Source: Flavobacteriales bacterium
GTDB lineage: Bacteria > Bacteroidota > Bacteroidia > NS11-12g > UBA9320
Assembly: GCA_020635435.1 (NCBI GenBank)
Contig: JACJZU010000001.1
Span: 1 to 64,000, forward strand
Length of the DNA stretch: 64,000 bases
Direction of reading: 5' to 3'
A program made the position numbers and the translations under genes. Below the pieces are notes generated by a model, which had not been told where the DNA came from, ran no database searches, and worked only from the letters and a program-made list of their open reading frames with translations. Below are positions 8,893-18,323 of this stretch, piece by piece. How positions within the stretch are numbered: position 1 is the stretch's first letter; each line of letters opens with the position of its first letter.

Positions 8893-9591
8893 ATGAAAAC
8901 GACGTTAAGAACATATGGGGGTATCGCGGGTATCGCGCTCCTGGTAATGGGATTGACCGCCGGATACAGCTACGGATATGTATTCAACAATCTGTTTATG
9001 CCGGACGATGCCGAGGCGACCCTCACCAATATACAAGGTGCTCAGCTCTTATTTGAATCCGGAATTTTAGGTTGGCTTATTATCCTCCTAACAGACGTTC
9101 TGGTTGCATGGAGTCTGTTCAAATATTTCGAGCCAATTGACGCCAGAATATCCACCTACACCGGAGTATTACGGGGATCATATTCCTTAGTCTTAGCCTA
9201 TGCCATCTACCATCTTCTACAAGCACGGCAGATCCTCATTACAGACCACCCCGATGCTTCACAGCTCATGAACAGTCTCGACGGTTTTGAATCCTACTGG
9301 TCGCATGGCCTTATTCTCTTTGGCCTTCACCTGATCGGCGTGGGCTATCTTTCCTTGAGGTCGGGGGCGGTACCAAAGTGGCTTGGTATATTGCTTTGGA
9401 TAGCCGGGGTGAGCTATTCTCTCATTCACCTTGCTAAAGCATTTGCCCCGGAAGTCTCAAAAATGATCTCGATCCTGGAAATGATCCTGGGTGCGCCTAT
9501 GGCCATTGCCGAACTTGGTTTTGCAGTTTGGCTGATCTGGAAAGGTGGTAAAATCAATCAACAAAGGCCTTCATCCCCTGCATTAGCGTAA
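8893..9591 (+). CDS. DUF4386-type membrane protein
   Basis: 232 residues with six predicted membrane segments, first at about residues 10-28 and others around 52-70, 90-108, 135-152, 163-180 and 195-215. The spacing of helices, the early loop with VFNNLFMPDDA and the late MILGAPMAIAELGFAVWLIWKGG segment resemble DUF4386 proteins, whose function is unknown. The ATG at 8893 is the only sensible start. It probably shares a transcript with the upstream oxidoreductase; this pairing suggests a redox or stress role but that is inference. Confidence 0.8.
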   Translation: MKTTLRTYGGIAGIALLVMGLTAGYSYGYVFNNLFMPDDAEATLTNIQGAQLLFESGILGWLIILLTDVLVAWSLFKYFEPIDARISTYTGVLRGSYSLVLAYAIYHLLQARQILITDHPDASQLMNSLDGFESYWSHGLILFGLHLIGVGYLSLRSGAVPKWLGILLWIAGVSYSLIHLAKAFAPEVSKMISILEMILGAPMAIAELGFAVWLIWKGGKINQQRPSSPALA

Positions 9592-9899
9592 TTAGGTCTT
9601 TACTAAATCCTTTATATCTTTTCTTCTGTTCGTGAACTGCAAACTGGACCAATTAGTTGAATTCACAGGAAATAGATAAAGCAGAATAAATTGAGCAACC
9701 ATTTCTACGAGCCTGATGCATCAATCTGAACATTACCCAAAGACTTCCTCAGATTTTTCCTCACTTCGCGAGTCATGCGAATGGGTTTGCCTACAACTAT
9801 ATGACTGACAGTCAAGCATTTCCTGACAAAGAAAAAACGACACCATTGTAACTAGAATAAATCTCTTGGAACCAACAGTTTTAATTTGAGCCTTTGACT
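9592..9899. other. Gene-free stretch, nothing recognised
   Basis: AT-rich spacer between the DUF4386 gene and the delta-60 protein. No convincing hairpin, repeat, RNA or TAnnTTTG box was found. The next gene's promoter is presumably in its right half. Confidence 0.5.
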
Positions 9900-11312
9900 A
9901 TGAAAAAGACCTTTCTCACTCTTACATGCACACTTATGCTCTCATTTGTTGTGTTCGCACAAATTGGGAGCATCGACCCTGATTTCAATCCCGGAACCGG
10001 CTTCGGCCCCGACCAATGGTCCGGCAAATGCGAGGCGATCACTCAAGATCCTGATGGAAACCTGCTTGTTGGTGGATCGTTCAAAACATTTAACAACAAT
10101 ACCGCGCTCTATGTTGTCCGATTGAATTCGGATGGCAAGGCAGACAACACGTTTACGAGTCCGTTCGACGACAGCTGGGGTGCCGAGGTGCGCCAGATCC
10201 ATGTTCTGAATAACGGGAAGATCCTCGCGTGCGGCACCGCTCTGCAAGCGAATTCCGCGAGTTTACCCGGAATTGTCCGATTGAATTCGGATGGCACGCT
10301 CGATGCGGGTTTTAACGCGCCGTCCTCCGTGACAACCTGCTCCACCTTTGATGTTCAGGCCGATGGTAAGATCGTGTTGGGCAATCTCGTTCGTCTGAAT
10401 GCCGATGGCAGTCCTGACAATACGTTCAATACCGGATCGGGTATATCAGGTGGAAGTGGTTTTGGCTCCGTGCGAATCAATAAGGTGCGCATTCAACCCG
10501 ATGGCAAAATTCTCATTGGCGGACATTTCAGTAAATTCAATGGGGATACAGCGCTCCTGCTTGCGCGTTTGAACAATGATGGGACAATCGACAATTCCTT
10601 CAACGCCAATTCCAATTTCGCTCCGGCTGTTGATGGATTCTATGGTCAGATCTACAGCCTCAAACTGCTTCCAAACGGACAGATCCTGATCGGGGGGAAT
10701 TATGGCAATTCCAACAGCACGGCATTCGGCATAGACAGGTTGAACTCGGACGGCAGTCTCGACACCACCTTTAAAATCACACATTCCTTTTCCAACATCC
10801 GAAACTATACCCTGGACGTACAATCCGATGGGAAAGTACTTGCCGCTAATGTAAATTTCGGAACACCGGCCGAAGCCTTTGTAGTGGAACGCTATCATCT
10901 GAATGGGGAACTGGATAGCTCATTTGCGAAGAAATACGTGAACAGCGATGTGAAGGATCTGCGAATTCAATCGGACGGCAACATCGTCTTCGTGGGCTAC
11001 TTCAGCTATAATCCAACGGGGATCATGCGCTTGCTGGGAGATGCCCCACTACTGAGCGTGGAGCGATCATCTGAGGTTAGTTCCGGAATTCTCATGTATC
11101 CGAATCCGGCCGGCGATATCGTTCACCTGAGCAATTTGAATGGGTCCTCGTCGCTGACCATCTCCGATATCTCAGGAAAAACGATCTTCCGTACAGGGAT
11201 CCGCTCAGATCAGATGTCCATCCCAACTTTATCCTTCACCAAAGGAACCTACTTCATTCAGATCCATAAACAAGGCTCAACGTACACCCAAAAGCTCCTG
11301 ATCAATAGATAG
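9900..11312 (+). CDS. Delta-60 repeat beta-propeller protein with T9SS sorting domain
   Basis: 470 residues from ATG 9900 (a TTG two codons earlier is also possible). A signal peptide ends V-F-A-Q. The body is made of seven or so delta-60/DUF5122 repeats of about 50 residues, each with a core like RLNSDGxxDxxF and xxQxDGKILIGGxF; these fold as a beta-propeller. The last 75 residues (MYPNPAGDIVHLSNL, then ISGKTIF and KGTYFIQI) form a T9SS type A sorting domain, so the protein should pass through the type IX system and be released or anchored at the cell surface. No enzymatic motif is visible. Confidence 0.9.
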   Translation: MKKTFLTLTCTLMLSFVVFAQIGSIDPDFNPGTGFGPDQWSGKCEAITQDPDGNLLVGGSFKTFNNNTALYVVRLNSDGKADNTFTSPFDDSWGAEVRQIHVLNNGKILACGTALQANSASLPGIVRLNSDGTLDAGFNAPSSVTTCSTFDVQADGKIVLGNLVRLNADGSPDNTFNTGSGISGGSGFGSVRINKVRIQPDGKILIGGHFSKFNGDTALLLARLNNDGTIDNSFNANSNFAPAVDGFYGQIYSLKLLPNGQILIGGNYGNSNSTAFGIDRLNSDGSLDTTFKITHSFSNIRNYTLDVQSDGKVLAANVNFGTPAEAFVVERYHLNGELDSSFAKKYVNSDVKDLRIQSDGNIVFVGYFSYNPTGIMRLLGDAPLLSVERSSEVSSGILMYPNPAGDIVHLSNLNGSSSLTISDISGKTIFRTGIRSDQMSIPTLSFTKGTYFIQIHKQGSTYTQKLLINR

Positions 11313-11391
11313 AGAAGTTCGCGGATCGTATTTTACCCGAAGTTCGAGTCAGTAATACCGATAAACACCGTGTTCCTTAGCTCGGGTTAAG

Positions 11392-11399
11392 TAGTTTTG
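11392..11399 (+). promoter_or_regulatory. Promoter -10-like box
   Basis: TAGTTTTG matches the Bacteroidota TAnnTTTG consensus, 64 bases before the lipoprotein start at 11464. No clear TTTG box was found 19-21 bases upstream, so this is weak support. Confidence 0.3.
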
Positions 11400-11463
11400 T
11401 GTTGCAGTACCTAACTCCTATCTTCAGGTGCATTGCCTTGCAAAGTCGAAAAGAACAAACAAT

Positions 11464-11871
11464 ATGTTGAAAAGCAGAATACTTCCATTCTTACTTCCAG
11501 CCATCGCATTGCATTGGTCCTGCGGAAAAAAGCACCCACACAGCGATATCAACCTGAATAATGGAGAGAAATGGGTGGTGAACGCTGAAATGAGACCTCA
11601 TATCGCCAAAGGAGACAGTATACTCCACGCGTACATTGCCTCGAATGGCGAAGATTATGAACAACTTGCTGAAGATCTCAAAGATCAGAATAAGGCCCTG
11701 GTTCAGAGTTGCACGATGCAAGGCGCCAGTCATGATGAGTTACATAAATGGCTTCACCCGCACATGGAATTGGTAGGTGCGTTAGCCGGGGCGCAAAATG
11801 CAAATGAGGCGAATTCGATCATCGAAAAGCTGGAACTATCTTTCGACACCTATTCCCGCTATTTCCAGTAA
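11464..11871 (+). CDS. Small putative lipoprotein, function unknown
   Basis: 135 residues from ATG 11464. The N-terminus (LPFLLPAIALHWSCGKK) reads as a lipoprotein signal with the lipid-accepting cysteine at about residue 20; starting at the upstream codon 11428 would bury it. The mature part is charged and helical, with conserved-looking histidines (HDELHKWLHPHMELV), a pattern seen in small periplasmic helical bundles, but I do not recognise a family. It stands alone between the delta-60 protein and an alpha/beta hydrolase. Confidence 0.7.
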   Translation: MLKSRILPFLLPAIALHWSCGKKHPHSDINLNNGEKWVVNAEMRPHIAKGDSILHAYIASNGEDYEQLAEDLKDQNKALVQSCTMQGASHDELHKWLHPHMELVGALAGAQNANEANSIIEKLELSFDTYSRYFQ

Positions 11872-12090
11872 GTCAAATGTGAATGTTCAATTCACAGTTT
11901 CGATCGAAATACAGGGGAATCTGCACGAAGGAGCATATCTACTGAATTGGGATCAATAAGAATCGGCGAAATTGATGCAAACCGGTCTTCTTTGATGGCA
12001 CTCATTCCATCATTTACGGTTGTACTTCGAGGCCTTTCAATCTTTTATTTAATACGACCTGAAACCAATTATTCCGAAACAGAACACGAC

Positions 12091-12969
12091 ATGACTACAT
12101 GCTTTAAATCCGAAAAAGGGAAACAGGAGATCCTGGATCTATACGATCAAAAGCTGAGTTCACTTGGTATAGCTTGCGAATACCTGCAGCTGGACACTTC
12201 ATTTGGGTCGACCAATATCCTTATGACCGGGAATCCATCCAATCCGCCAATTGTATTGGTACATGGTTCAAATGGCTGTGCGCCTATTGCGTTGGAAACG
12301 TACCCGGACTTGCATAAAACACATCGCGTCTATGCAGTTGACGTGCTTGCCCAGCCCAATAAGAGTGTCGGAGTTCGATTGAGCATGCGCGATGATTCGT
12401 ACGGAAGATGGATGCACGAGATCCTCCGTGCACTGGAGCTCGACTCTGTAATTCTGGCCGGATTTTCCTTCGGCGGACTCGTCATACTCAAAACCCTCGA
12501 ATACGATGCAAGCAGAATATCAGAAGTTTTCCTGACGGCTCCTGCCTATGTCGTGAACGGAAACCCGATAAAAGCTTTGTTCAAGATGTTCATTCCGATG
12601 AAGCGGTACATGAAAACCGGAAATATCAAGTACGTGGAGCGGTTTCTAAGTGAATTATTCACCGAAGAGGACGAATTTGCACTGCGATATCTTTCGAAAG
12701 TATTTCTGGAATTCGACATGGACTTCTCGCCGGTTCCGGTGATCCGTTCTGAAAGAGCAGCGAAAATAGTTACACCAATCACTCTGATCGCTGCCGGGAA
12801 TGACCTGCTTTTCCCGGGGAGAAAAATGCTTAAACGAGCAAAAAAGCTTTTTCCTTCTCTCAAACAAAGCATTTTACTTCCCGATTCAAAACATGTTCAG
12901 AACAAAGCGCAAAACAAGATGATCGCAGAATTGATCTCACAGCGGGATGACGGAAGCGGTGATCATTAA
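12091..12969 (+). CDS. Alpha/beta hydrolase
   Basis: 292 residues from ATG 12091; the longer reading from TTG 11947 adds an implausible leader. The alpha/beta hydrolase signature is complete: oxyanion strand IVLVHGSNG, nucleophile elbow GFSFGG with S126, acid D238 in AAGNDLLFPG, and H268 in DSKHVQNKA. No signal peptide, so it is probably cytoplasmic. Family members are esterases, lactonases or C-C hydrolases; the substrate cannot be predicted. It is not tightly linked to either neighbour. Confidence 0.87.
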   Translation: MTTCFKSEKGKQEILDLYDQKLSSLGIACEYLQLDTSFGSTNILMTGNPSNPPIVLVHGSNGCAPIALETYPDLHKTHRVYAVDVLAQPNKSVGVRLSMRDDSYGRWMHEILRALELDSVILAGFSFGGLVILKTLEYDASRISEVFLTAPAYVVNGNPIKALFKMFIPMKRYMKTGNIKYVERFLSELFTEEDEFALRYLSKVFLEFDMDFSPVPVIRSERAAKIVTPITLIAAGNDLLFPGRKMLKRAKKLFPSLKQSILLPDSKHVQNKAQNKMIAELISQRDDGSGDH

Positions 12970-13137
12970 ATGCAAGCGGTCATTCCCATTGGCTGAGGTA
13001 CAGATCCTATAAGGATGGAGATCCTACTGAACACGTGAGCGCTCAGACGGGCATTCTGCTTATAGATCAAGAAAATGAATATCTCTGCGCAACCTTTTCA
13101 ATAAAGATCAGACCAATTAACATCCACTCCTCAATCA

Positions 13138-14313
13138 ATGAAAAAAGTACTTTCCATTCTAGTGATCACGCTCTTGGTAATGTCCTGGTCTTCCTGCAAG
13201 GAGGATGATGTTATTGAACCAACTGAAATGTCGGTTCTAAACCTACCCCAAACTGCCTTTGACTATTCGTCGCTGAGTTTACCGGCACATTTTACAACGG
13301 ATGCCCCGGGTCCTTTGCCTACGTCCATCAATGGTACGGACAATATGCCATTGGATAACCCCATAACGAATGACGGAGCTACGCTCGGCAGGGTTTTGTT
13401 TTACGACAAAAGTCTGAGTGCCAATGGGACCATAGCCTGTGCATCTTGTCACAAACAGGACAAGGGTTTTTCAGATGATGCTGTTTTAAGCATTGGATTT
13501 GAAGGTGGAACCACGGGTAGGCATTCCATGACGTTGATCAATGCCCGCTTCTATCAGCGCGGTCGGTTTTTTTGGGATGAAAGGGCAGCAACACTAGAGG
13601 AGCAGGTGTTGATGCCATTTCAGGATCCGGTGGAAATGGGGATGACACTTGAGCAAGTGGTTCAAAAGGTACAGGAGCAATCCTACTATCCGGAATTATT
13701 TGAGAAGGCGTTCGGAAGCCGGGATATAGATTCAGATCGGATATCTAAAGCGCTGGCGCAGTTTGTGCGCAGTATTGTGAGCTATTCCAGTAAATACGAT
13801 GAAGGAAGGGCAATGTCGAATGGTCCGGGAGGGAATTTCCCGAATTTTAGTGCCGAAGAGAATCTCGGTAAGAATATTTTCTTTCAAACGATCCCGAATG
13901 GAGGTGGTGCTTGTTTTGGATGCCATACTACGGAGGCTTTTATTAGTGCGAATCCCGGTCCGCAGAACAATGGGCTTGATGCTGTTTCTACGGTAGATTC
14001 CGGGGCAGGGAGCGTTTTCCCTAATCCGATCTTTGTGGGGCGTTTTAAAACTTCAAGTTTGAGGAATATTGAATTAACGGCGCCTTATATGCACGATGGA
14101 CGTTTTGCAACTTTGGAGGAGGTTGTTGAACATTACAATAGCGGCATACAGGCTCACCCGACACTTGCTCCGGCTTTAACGGATCCGGAGGGCAATCCGG
14201 TCCGTTTGAATCTGACGCAGGCGGAGAAATCGGCATTGGTGGCTTTCCTGAAAACGCTGACGGATAACTCTGTAGGTTCGGAAGAGAAATGGAGTGATCC
14301 GTTTATCAGGTAG
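13138..14313 (+). CDS. Di-heme cytochrome c peroxidase (CcpA/MauG family)
   Basis: 391 residues with a lipoprotein-type leader (LLVMSWSSCKEDD). There are two CxxCH heme sites: C101/C104/H105 (CASCHKQDKGFSDD) and C259/C262/H263 (CFGCHTTEAF). Between them are the family's FFWDERAATLEEQVLMPFQD segment and a distal LRNIELTAPYMHDGRF motif that provides a heme ligand methionine. The enzyme should reduce hydrogen peroxide in the periplasm using electrons from a small cytochrome c or similar donor. It is followed immediately by a G-rich repeat and a tandem array. Confidence 0.93.
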   Translation: MKKVLSILVITLLVMSWSSCKEDDVIEPTEMSVLNLPQTAFDYSSLSLPAHFTTDAPGPLPTSINGTDNMPLDNPITNDGATLGRVLFYDKSLSANGTIACASCHKQDKGFSDDAVLSIGFEGGTTGRHSMTLINARFYQRGRFFWDERAATLEEQVLMPFQDPVEMGMTLEQVVQKVQEQSYYPELFEKAFGSRDIDSDRISKALAQFVRSIVSYSSKYDEGRAMSNGPGGNFPNFSAEENLGKNIFFQTIPNGGGACFGCHTTEAFISANPGPQNNGLDAVSTVDSGAGSVFPNPIFVGRFKTSSLRNIELTAPYMHDGRFATLEEVVEHYNSGIQAHPTLAPALTDPEGNPVRLNLTQAEKSALVAFLKTLTDNSVGSEEKWSDPFIR

Positions 14314-14347
14314 TTCTGTATGTGGGTGGTGCTAGATAGGTGCATTA

Positions 14348-14371
14348 GGGATTTGGGATTTGGGATTTGGG
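14348..14371 (+). repeat. (GGGATTT)n heptad repeat / G-quadruplex motif
   Basis: GGG runs start at 14348, 14355, 14362 and 14369, separated by ATTT, and a fifth GG follows. Four G3 tracts with 4-base loops meet the usual sequence rule for an intramolecular G-quadruplex on the plus strand. It lies about 35 bases after the peroxidase stop codon and just before the 340-bp array. Confidence 0.7.
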
Positions 14372-14399
14372 ATTTGGATAGATGAACATAGATTTTTTG

Positions 14400-15800
14400 C
14401 ACCACAGATTACACAGATTTACACAGATAATGGAAGGATTTTTTGAGGCTTAGAGAATGAAAAGGGCCTTATTTACGCTCGGGAATTTTTGGCTGTGCGC
14501 GTTGTGGGCCGTGCGCTTTAAATTCCCGAAGCTCTTTTGCCTACTTTTTAAGCCAAAAAAGTAGGCGCGGGTTATAGGGCTGCACAAGCCCTAATCGATG
14601 GATAAGCTGCCGCGACCTGGCTGCGGATCTTGCACAATGGATCACACCGATTCATAAAGATCACGGAGGCTAAAGTAATCTGTGAAAAATCTGTGAAAGT
14701 CTGTGTAATCTGTGGTGCAAAGAAGTTACGTCGCTATTTCACCACAGATAACACAGATCAACACAGATAAGGGAAGGATTTTTTGAGGCTTAGAGAATGA
14801 AAAGGGCCTTATTTACGCTCGGGAATTTTTGGCTGTGCGCGTTGTGGGCCGTGCGCTTTAAATTCCAGAAGCTCTTTTGCCTACTTTTTGAGCCAAAAAA
14901 GTAGGCGCGGGTTATAGGGCTGCGCAAGCCCTAAGCGGTGGATAAGAGTCCGTGACTTTGCCGCGGATCTTGCACAATGGATCACACCGATTCATAAAGA
15001 TCACGGAGGCTAAAGTAATCTGTGAAAAATCTGTGAAAGTCTGTGTGATCTGTGGTGCAAAGAAGTTACGTCGCTATTTCACCACAGATTACACAGATCA
15101 ACACAGATAATGGAAGGATTTTTTGAGGCTTAGAGAATGAAAAGAGCCTTATTTACGCTCGGGAATTTTTGGCTGTGCGCGTTGTGGGCCGTGCGCTTTA
15201 AATTCCCGAAGCTCTTTTGCCTACTTTTTGAGCTAAAAAAGTAGGCGTGGGTTATAGGGCTGCGCAAGCCCTAAGTGAAGGATAAGCTGCCGCGACCTGG
15301 CTGCGGATCTTGCACAATGGATCACACCGATTTATAAAGATCACGAAGGCTAAAGTAATCTGTGAAAAATCTGTGAAAGTCTGTGTAATCTGTGGTGCAA
15401 AGAAGTTACGTCGCTATTTCACCACAGATAACACAGATCAACACAGATAAGGGAAGGATTTTTTGAGGCTTAGAGAATGAAAAGAGCCTTATTTACGCTC
15501 GGGAATTTTTGGCTGTGCGCGTTGTGGGCCGTGCGCTTTAAAATTCCCGAAGCTCTTTTGCCTACTTTTTGAGCCAAAAAAGTAGGCGCGGGTTATAGGG
15601 CTGCGCAAGCCCTAAGCGAAGAATAAGCTGCCGCGACCTGGCTGCGGATCTTGCACAACGGATCACACCGATTCATAAAGATCACGGAGGCTAAAGTAAT
15701 CTGTGAAAAATCTGTGAAAGTCTGTGTGATCTGTGGTGCAAAGAAGTTACGTCGCTATTTCACCACAGATCACACAGATCAACACAGATAGTGGAAGGAT
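14400..15800. repeat. Tandem array of four 340-bp MITE-like units
   Basis: Units begin at about 14401, 14741, 15081 and 15421 (the last is 341 bp) and a partial fifth starts at 15762. Each unit starts with GCACCACAGATTACACAGAT and ends with its inverse, giving terminal inverted repeats of roughly 28 bases. The terminal repeats themselves are built of CACAGAT words about 10 bases apart. Inside are a CTCGGGAATTT...AAATTCCCGAAG stem and a GCCTACTTTTT/AAAAAGTAGGC hairpin. A 21-base linker (starting AAAGAAGTTACG) separates units. No unit codes for a protein. The partial copy reaches to a few bases before the stop codon of the minus-strand gene at 15808. Confidence 0.92.
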
Positions 15801-15807
15801 TGATTTA

Positions 15808-17886
15808 TTAGAAAACGAGCAGGCGCTCTATGTGTATTGGAACACCCTGATCGTTGACGAGTTGGACTAGGTAGATGCCCTGTGCGAGTGAATAAGGAAG
15901 TGCATACTGTCGCCCCGTTTCAGGTTGTTCGATGCGAAAATGCTCAAGACCGTTAAGCGTTAATATCCGGGCATGATCAATAGAATGTAAAGTTGGGCCG
16001 GCGAATGAGAGGGATCTCCCTGAGGAGCGGATGCTGAATCCGGATAGGTTGGTTGAAGGGTTGAGGCCAGCATGAAAATAATTAATCGTATCGGACCATG
16101 AAGCACAACCTACCGTATCTTCAACCAAGCAATAGATCCTCCCTGAAGCATTTAGCGCCAATTCATTCTTGTTCTGACCATTCTGCGCCACCCCATCGAT
16201 AAACCACTTTATGGAGGCCCAGGAACCAGATACCGTGCAAGTGGAATCCTGCAAACTCAGTTTTGGCTCGGGGAGCTTTTGGACGCGAATCTTGCTGCTC
16301 AAAGTTGAGGAACACCCCTTTCCATCACCTGCTGTAGCGAAATAGGTCGTTTCCTTGACCGGATTCACCGTGCGGCCTGTAGAGCCGGGAGTTCCATCTG
16401 CCCATACAAAGGAGTCTGCCCCGCTTACCGACAAATAAACCGATTCTCCCAAACAGATGGCAGTATCGCGAGGGTTGATCCTTGGGGTAAAATTCTTGCA
16501 TTCCCTGAGATAGGCCAGAAAGCCCAAGGTTCGTGTAGTAGAGGGCATCTTAACATTTCCCAAGCCTGAGAAGGACAACTGTCGAGAATAGGTTCCGCAC
16601 CAATACAGATCATTTTGCGGGCCGAGATGCACTCCGGAACCGGCATTGCCGGTGGTGGTAACCACGATTCCGGTTACCAGCCATTCAAGGGCATTTTGAG
16701 GATCATATTTTGCAAGGAAAGGACCTTTGAGTCCGAACGACGCACCTCTATAACCTGCACTCGGGTCAAAGTCCCCACTGCCCGAATAGGTACCCGCGAG
16801 GAAGATATTTCCTCCATGATCTCTCGATAGGTCGGACAGTTCGAAATAACCGGATGAGAATGACTCTTTCAATTCGGACAGGATGTTGCCGTCTGTATCC
16901 AAAATGCACCACTCCAGACCAGCTGTTCCAATACCTCCGCTATTGCCGAAAGCACGTATTTGTCCCTTGCTGTCCTGATCCAGAAGCACCAGATTCTCCA
17001 GGCTGGTCTTTGTCACCCATGTAAAGGCCATCGTTGTATCCCAGGCGCAGATCACGGCAGTGGTATTGCCACTTACCAATTTTTGCGCTGATCCCGGATC
17101 AAAATCCACATTGCCGCTGATCGACGTACTGATGATCAGTTGTCCTCCCACCCAGCGAATGTCCCCTCCTTCAACAATGCTTTCCGAAGTACCTATAACC
17201 CCGTAGGATTTGATCGCTTTGTTGTGGTTCGGATGTGTTCTCATGACGAGGGTGCTGTTCCTCCCTGTTGTCGGTTTACCCAGCGTTTGTGGGGAGTTCG
17301 ATTGTCCATTGGAAAAACCGATCTGAAGATCACCCTTTGCAGCGATCATCCAGTAGATGCTCCCGTCGGGTGCGGGGCTGTAGCGCATCCGCTTCACATT
17401 GGCTCCTACTCCCGCCCCGCGAGTGTTTACATGCCACTTATAAACCCCCATACTGTCCATTTCAACGATGAAAGCCTGCTGCCCGGTTCCGGATACGATC
17501 TTCCCATTGACGCCAATACCATCCAGGTAAGTGGTTCCTTCGAAATAAGAACCGAGGTATAAATTGCCGTTAGCGTCGGTTTCCAACTGAATTGGGGCAG
17601 TTAAACCGGTATAGATCAGTTTGCCAAAGCGATACTTTCCGCCTCTTGTAAATGAAGCAATGTATAAGGCTGAATTTGAGGTCGATCCTTTGAGTGGATA
17701 CTTGCCTTGAAGGAAAACACTGTCGGTAAAATAACCGGCAACAAATATGTTTCCCCGCGCATCACTGGTAACTGCATACATAGATGAACGGTTTGTGCTG
17801 GCGTATTGAATCGCGGAATCAACTTCTTGTGCATAGGATGCCACTTGAAGAAAAAGCAAGGCAATAAGAATTAGGATCGATCTCAT
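15808..17886 (-). CDS. Secreted beta-propeller-like protein with T9SS sorting domain
   Basis: 692 residues with a signal peptide ending S-Y-A-Q. The first 450 residues carry SBBP-like repeats (DARGNIFVAGYFTDSVFL, ANGNLYLGSYFEGTTYLDG, KGQIRAFGNSGG, GGNIFLAGTYSGSGDFDP). A cysteine-containing Ig/PKD-like part follows (CLGESVYLSVSG, then TYFATAGDGKGCSS). The final 75 residues form a T9SS type A sorting domain (ILTLNGLEHF, AQGIYLVQLVNDQG). It should be exported to the cell surface. It resembles the truncated gene at 39061, and both lie against CACAGAT-rich tandem arrays at their 3' ends. Confidence 0.88.
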   Translation of the reverse strand: MRSILILIALLFLQVASYAQEVDSAIQYASTNRSSMYAVTSDARGNIFVAGYFTDSVFLQGKYPLKGSTSNSALYIASFTRGGKYRFGKLIYTGLTAPIQLETDANGNLYLGSYFEGTTYLDGIGVNGKIVSGTGQQAFIVEMDSMGVYKWHVNTRGAGVGANVKRMRYSPAPDGSIYWMIAAKGDLQIGFSNGQSNSPQTLGKPTTGRNSTLVMRTHPNHNKAIKSYGVIGTSESIVEGGDIRWVGGQLIISTSISGNVDFDPGSAQKLVSGNTTAVICAWDTTMAFTWVTKTSLENLVLLDQDSKGQIRAFGNSGGIGTAGLEWCILDTDGNILSELKESFSSGYFELSDLSRDHGGNIFLAGTYSGSGDFDPSAGYRGASFGLKGPFLAKYDPQNALEWLVTGIVVTTTGNAGSGVHLGPQNDLYWCGTYSRQLSFSGLGNVKMPSTTRTLGFLAYLRECKNFTPRINPRDTAICLGESVYLSVSGADSFVWADGTPGSTGRTVNPVKETTYFATAGDGKGCSSTLSSKIRVQKLPEPKLSLQDSTCTVSGSWASIKWFIDGVAQNGQNKNELALNASGRIYCLVEDTVGCASWSDTINYFHAGLNPSTNLSGFSIRSSGRSLSFAGPTLHSIDHARILTLNGLEHFRIEQPETGRQYALPYSLAQGIYLVQLVNDQGVPIHIERLLVF

Positions 17887-17992
17887 GCGTCAAATAAAGT
17901 ATTTTATTCCGGAGTGTTAAAGTGATCGGTTGGTTGATCCATTTGGAATGGAAGCGATTTGACTTAAAAATCGCCATTTGATTTCACTTTAC

Positions 17993-18187
17993 TCAAGGCC
18001 CCATGCCATCACGGAACAGGATGTCCAGTGTTAACGTGTATAGGAGCAGGGTGAATAGGGCGATCAGGAGAATGGATAGCAATATGCGGATCCGGTTATT
18101 CAGCTTCTTAATTCGCCAAACGAAGACTGGAATGCATATTGGACTCAGGGCCAACAATATCCAGAGGGTTTCTGCAAACAGATCCAT
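17993..18187 (-). CDS. Small hypothetical membrane protein
   Basis: 64 residues with two hydrophobic segments (about 5-24 and 35-53) split by a basic loop (WRIKKLNNRIR). It lies between the T9SS gene and the higBA pair on the same strand. Composition is like a real small membrane protein, but no family is recognised and the opposite strand is also open, so confidence is moderate. Confidence 0.5.
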   Translation of the reverse strand: MDLFAETLWILLALSPICIPVFVWRIKKLNNRIRILLSILLIALFTLLLYTLTLDILFRDGMGP

Positions 18188-18323
18188 ACCAGCTCAGCCC
18201 AGAAACATGGGGCTATCGAAGCAATTATCCGTGTATCGCGATCAATTTTAGATTAATGAACGAAACTTGCGGAAAACCTTATCCCCCCAATGTTTTCTTA
18301 GCCATTGTAAATGCAGGCTTGTT

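Noticed and set aside
14400..15800. CRISPR or rRNA-like repeats
   Set aside because: 340-bp units are themselves conserved throughout; there are no variable spacers and no rRNA-like sequence.
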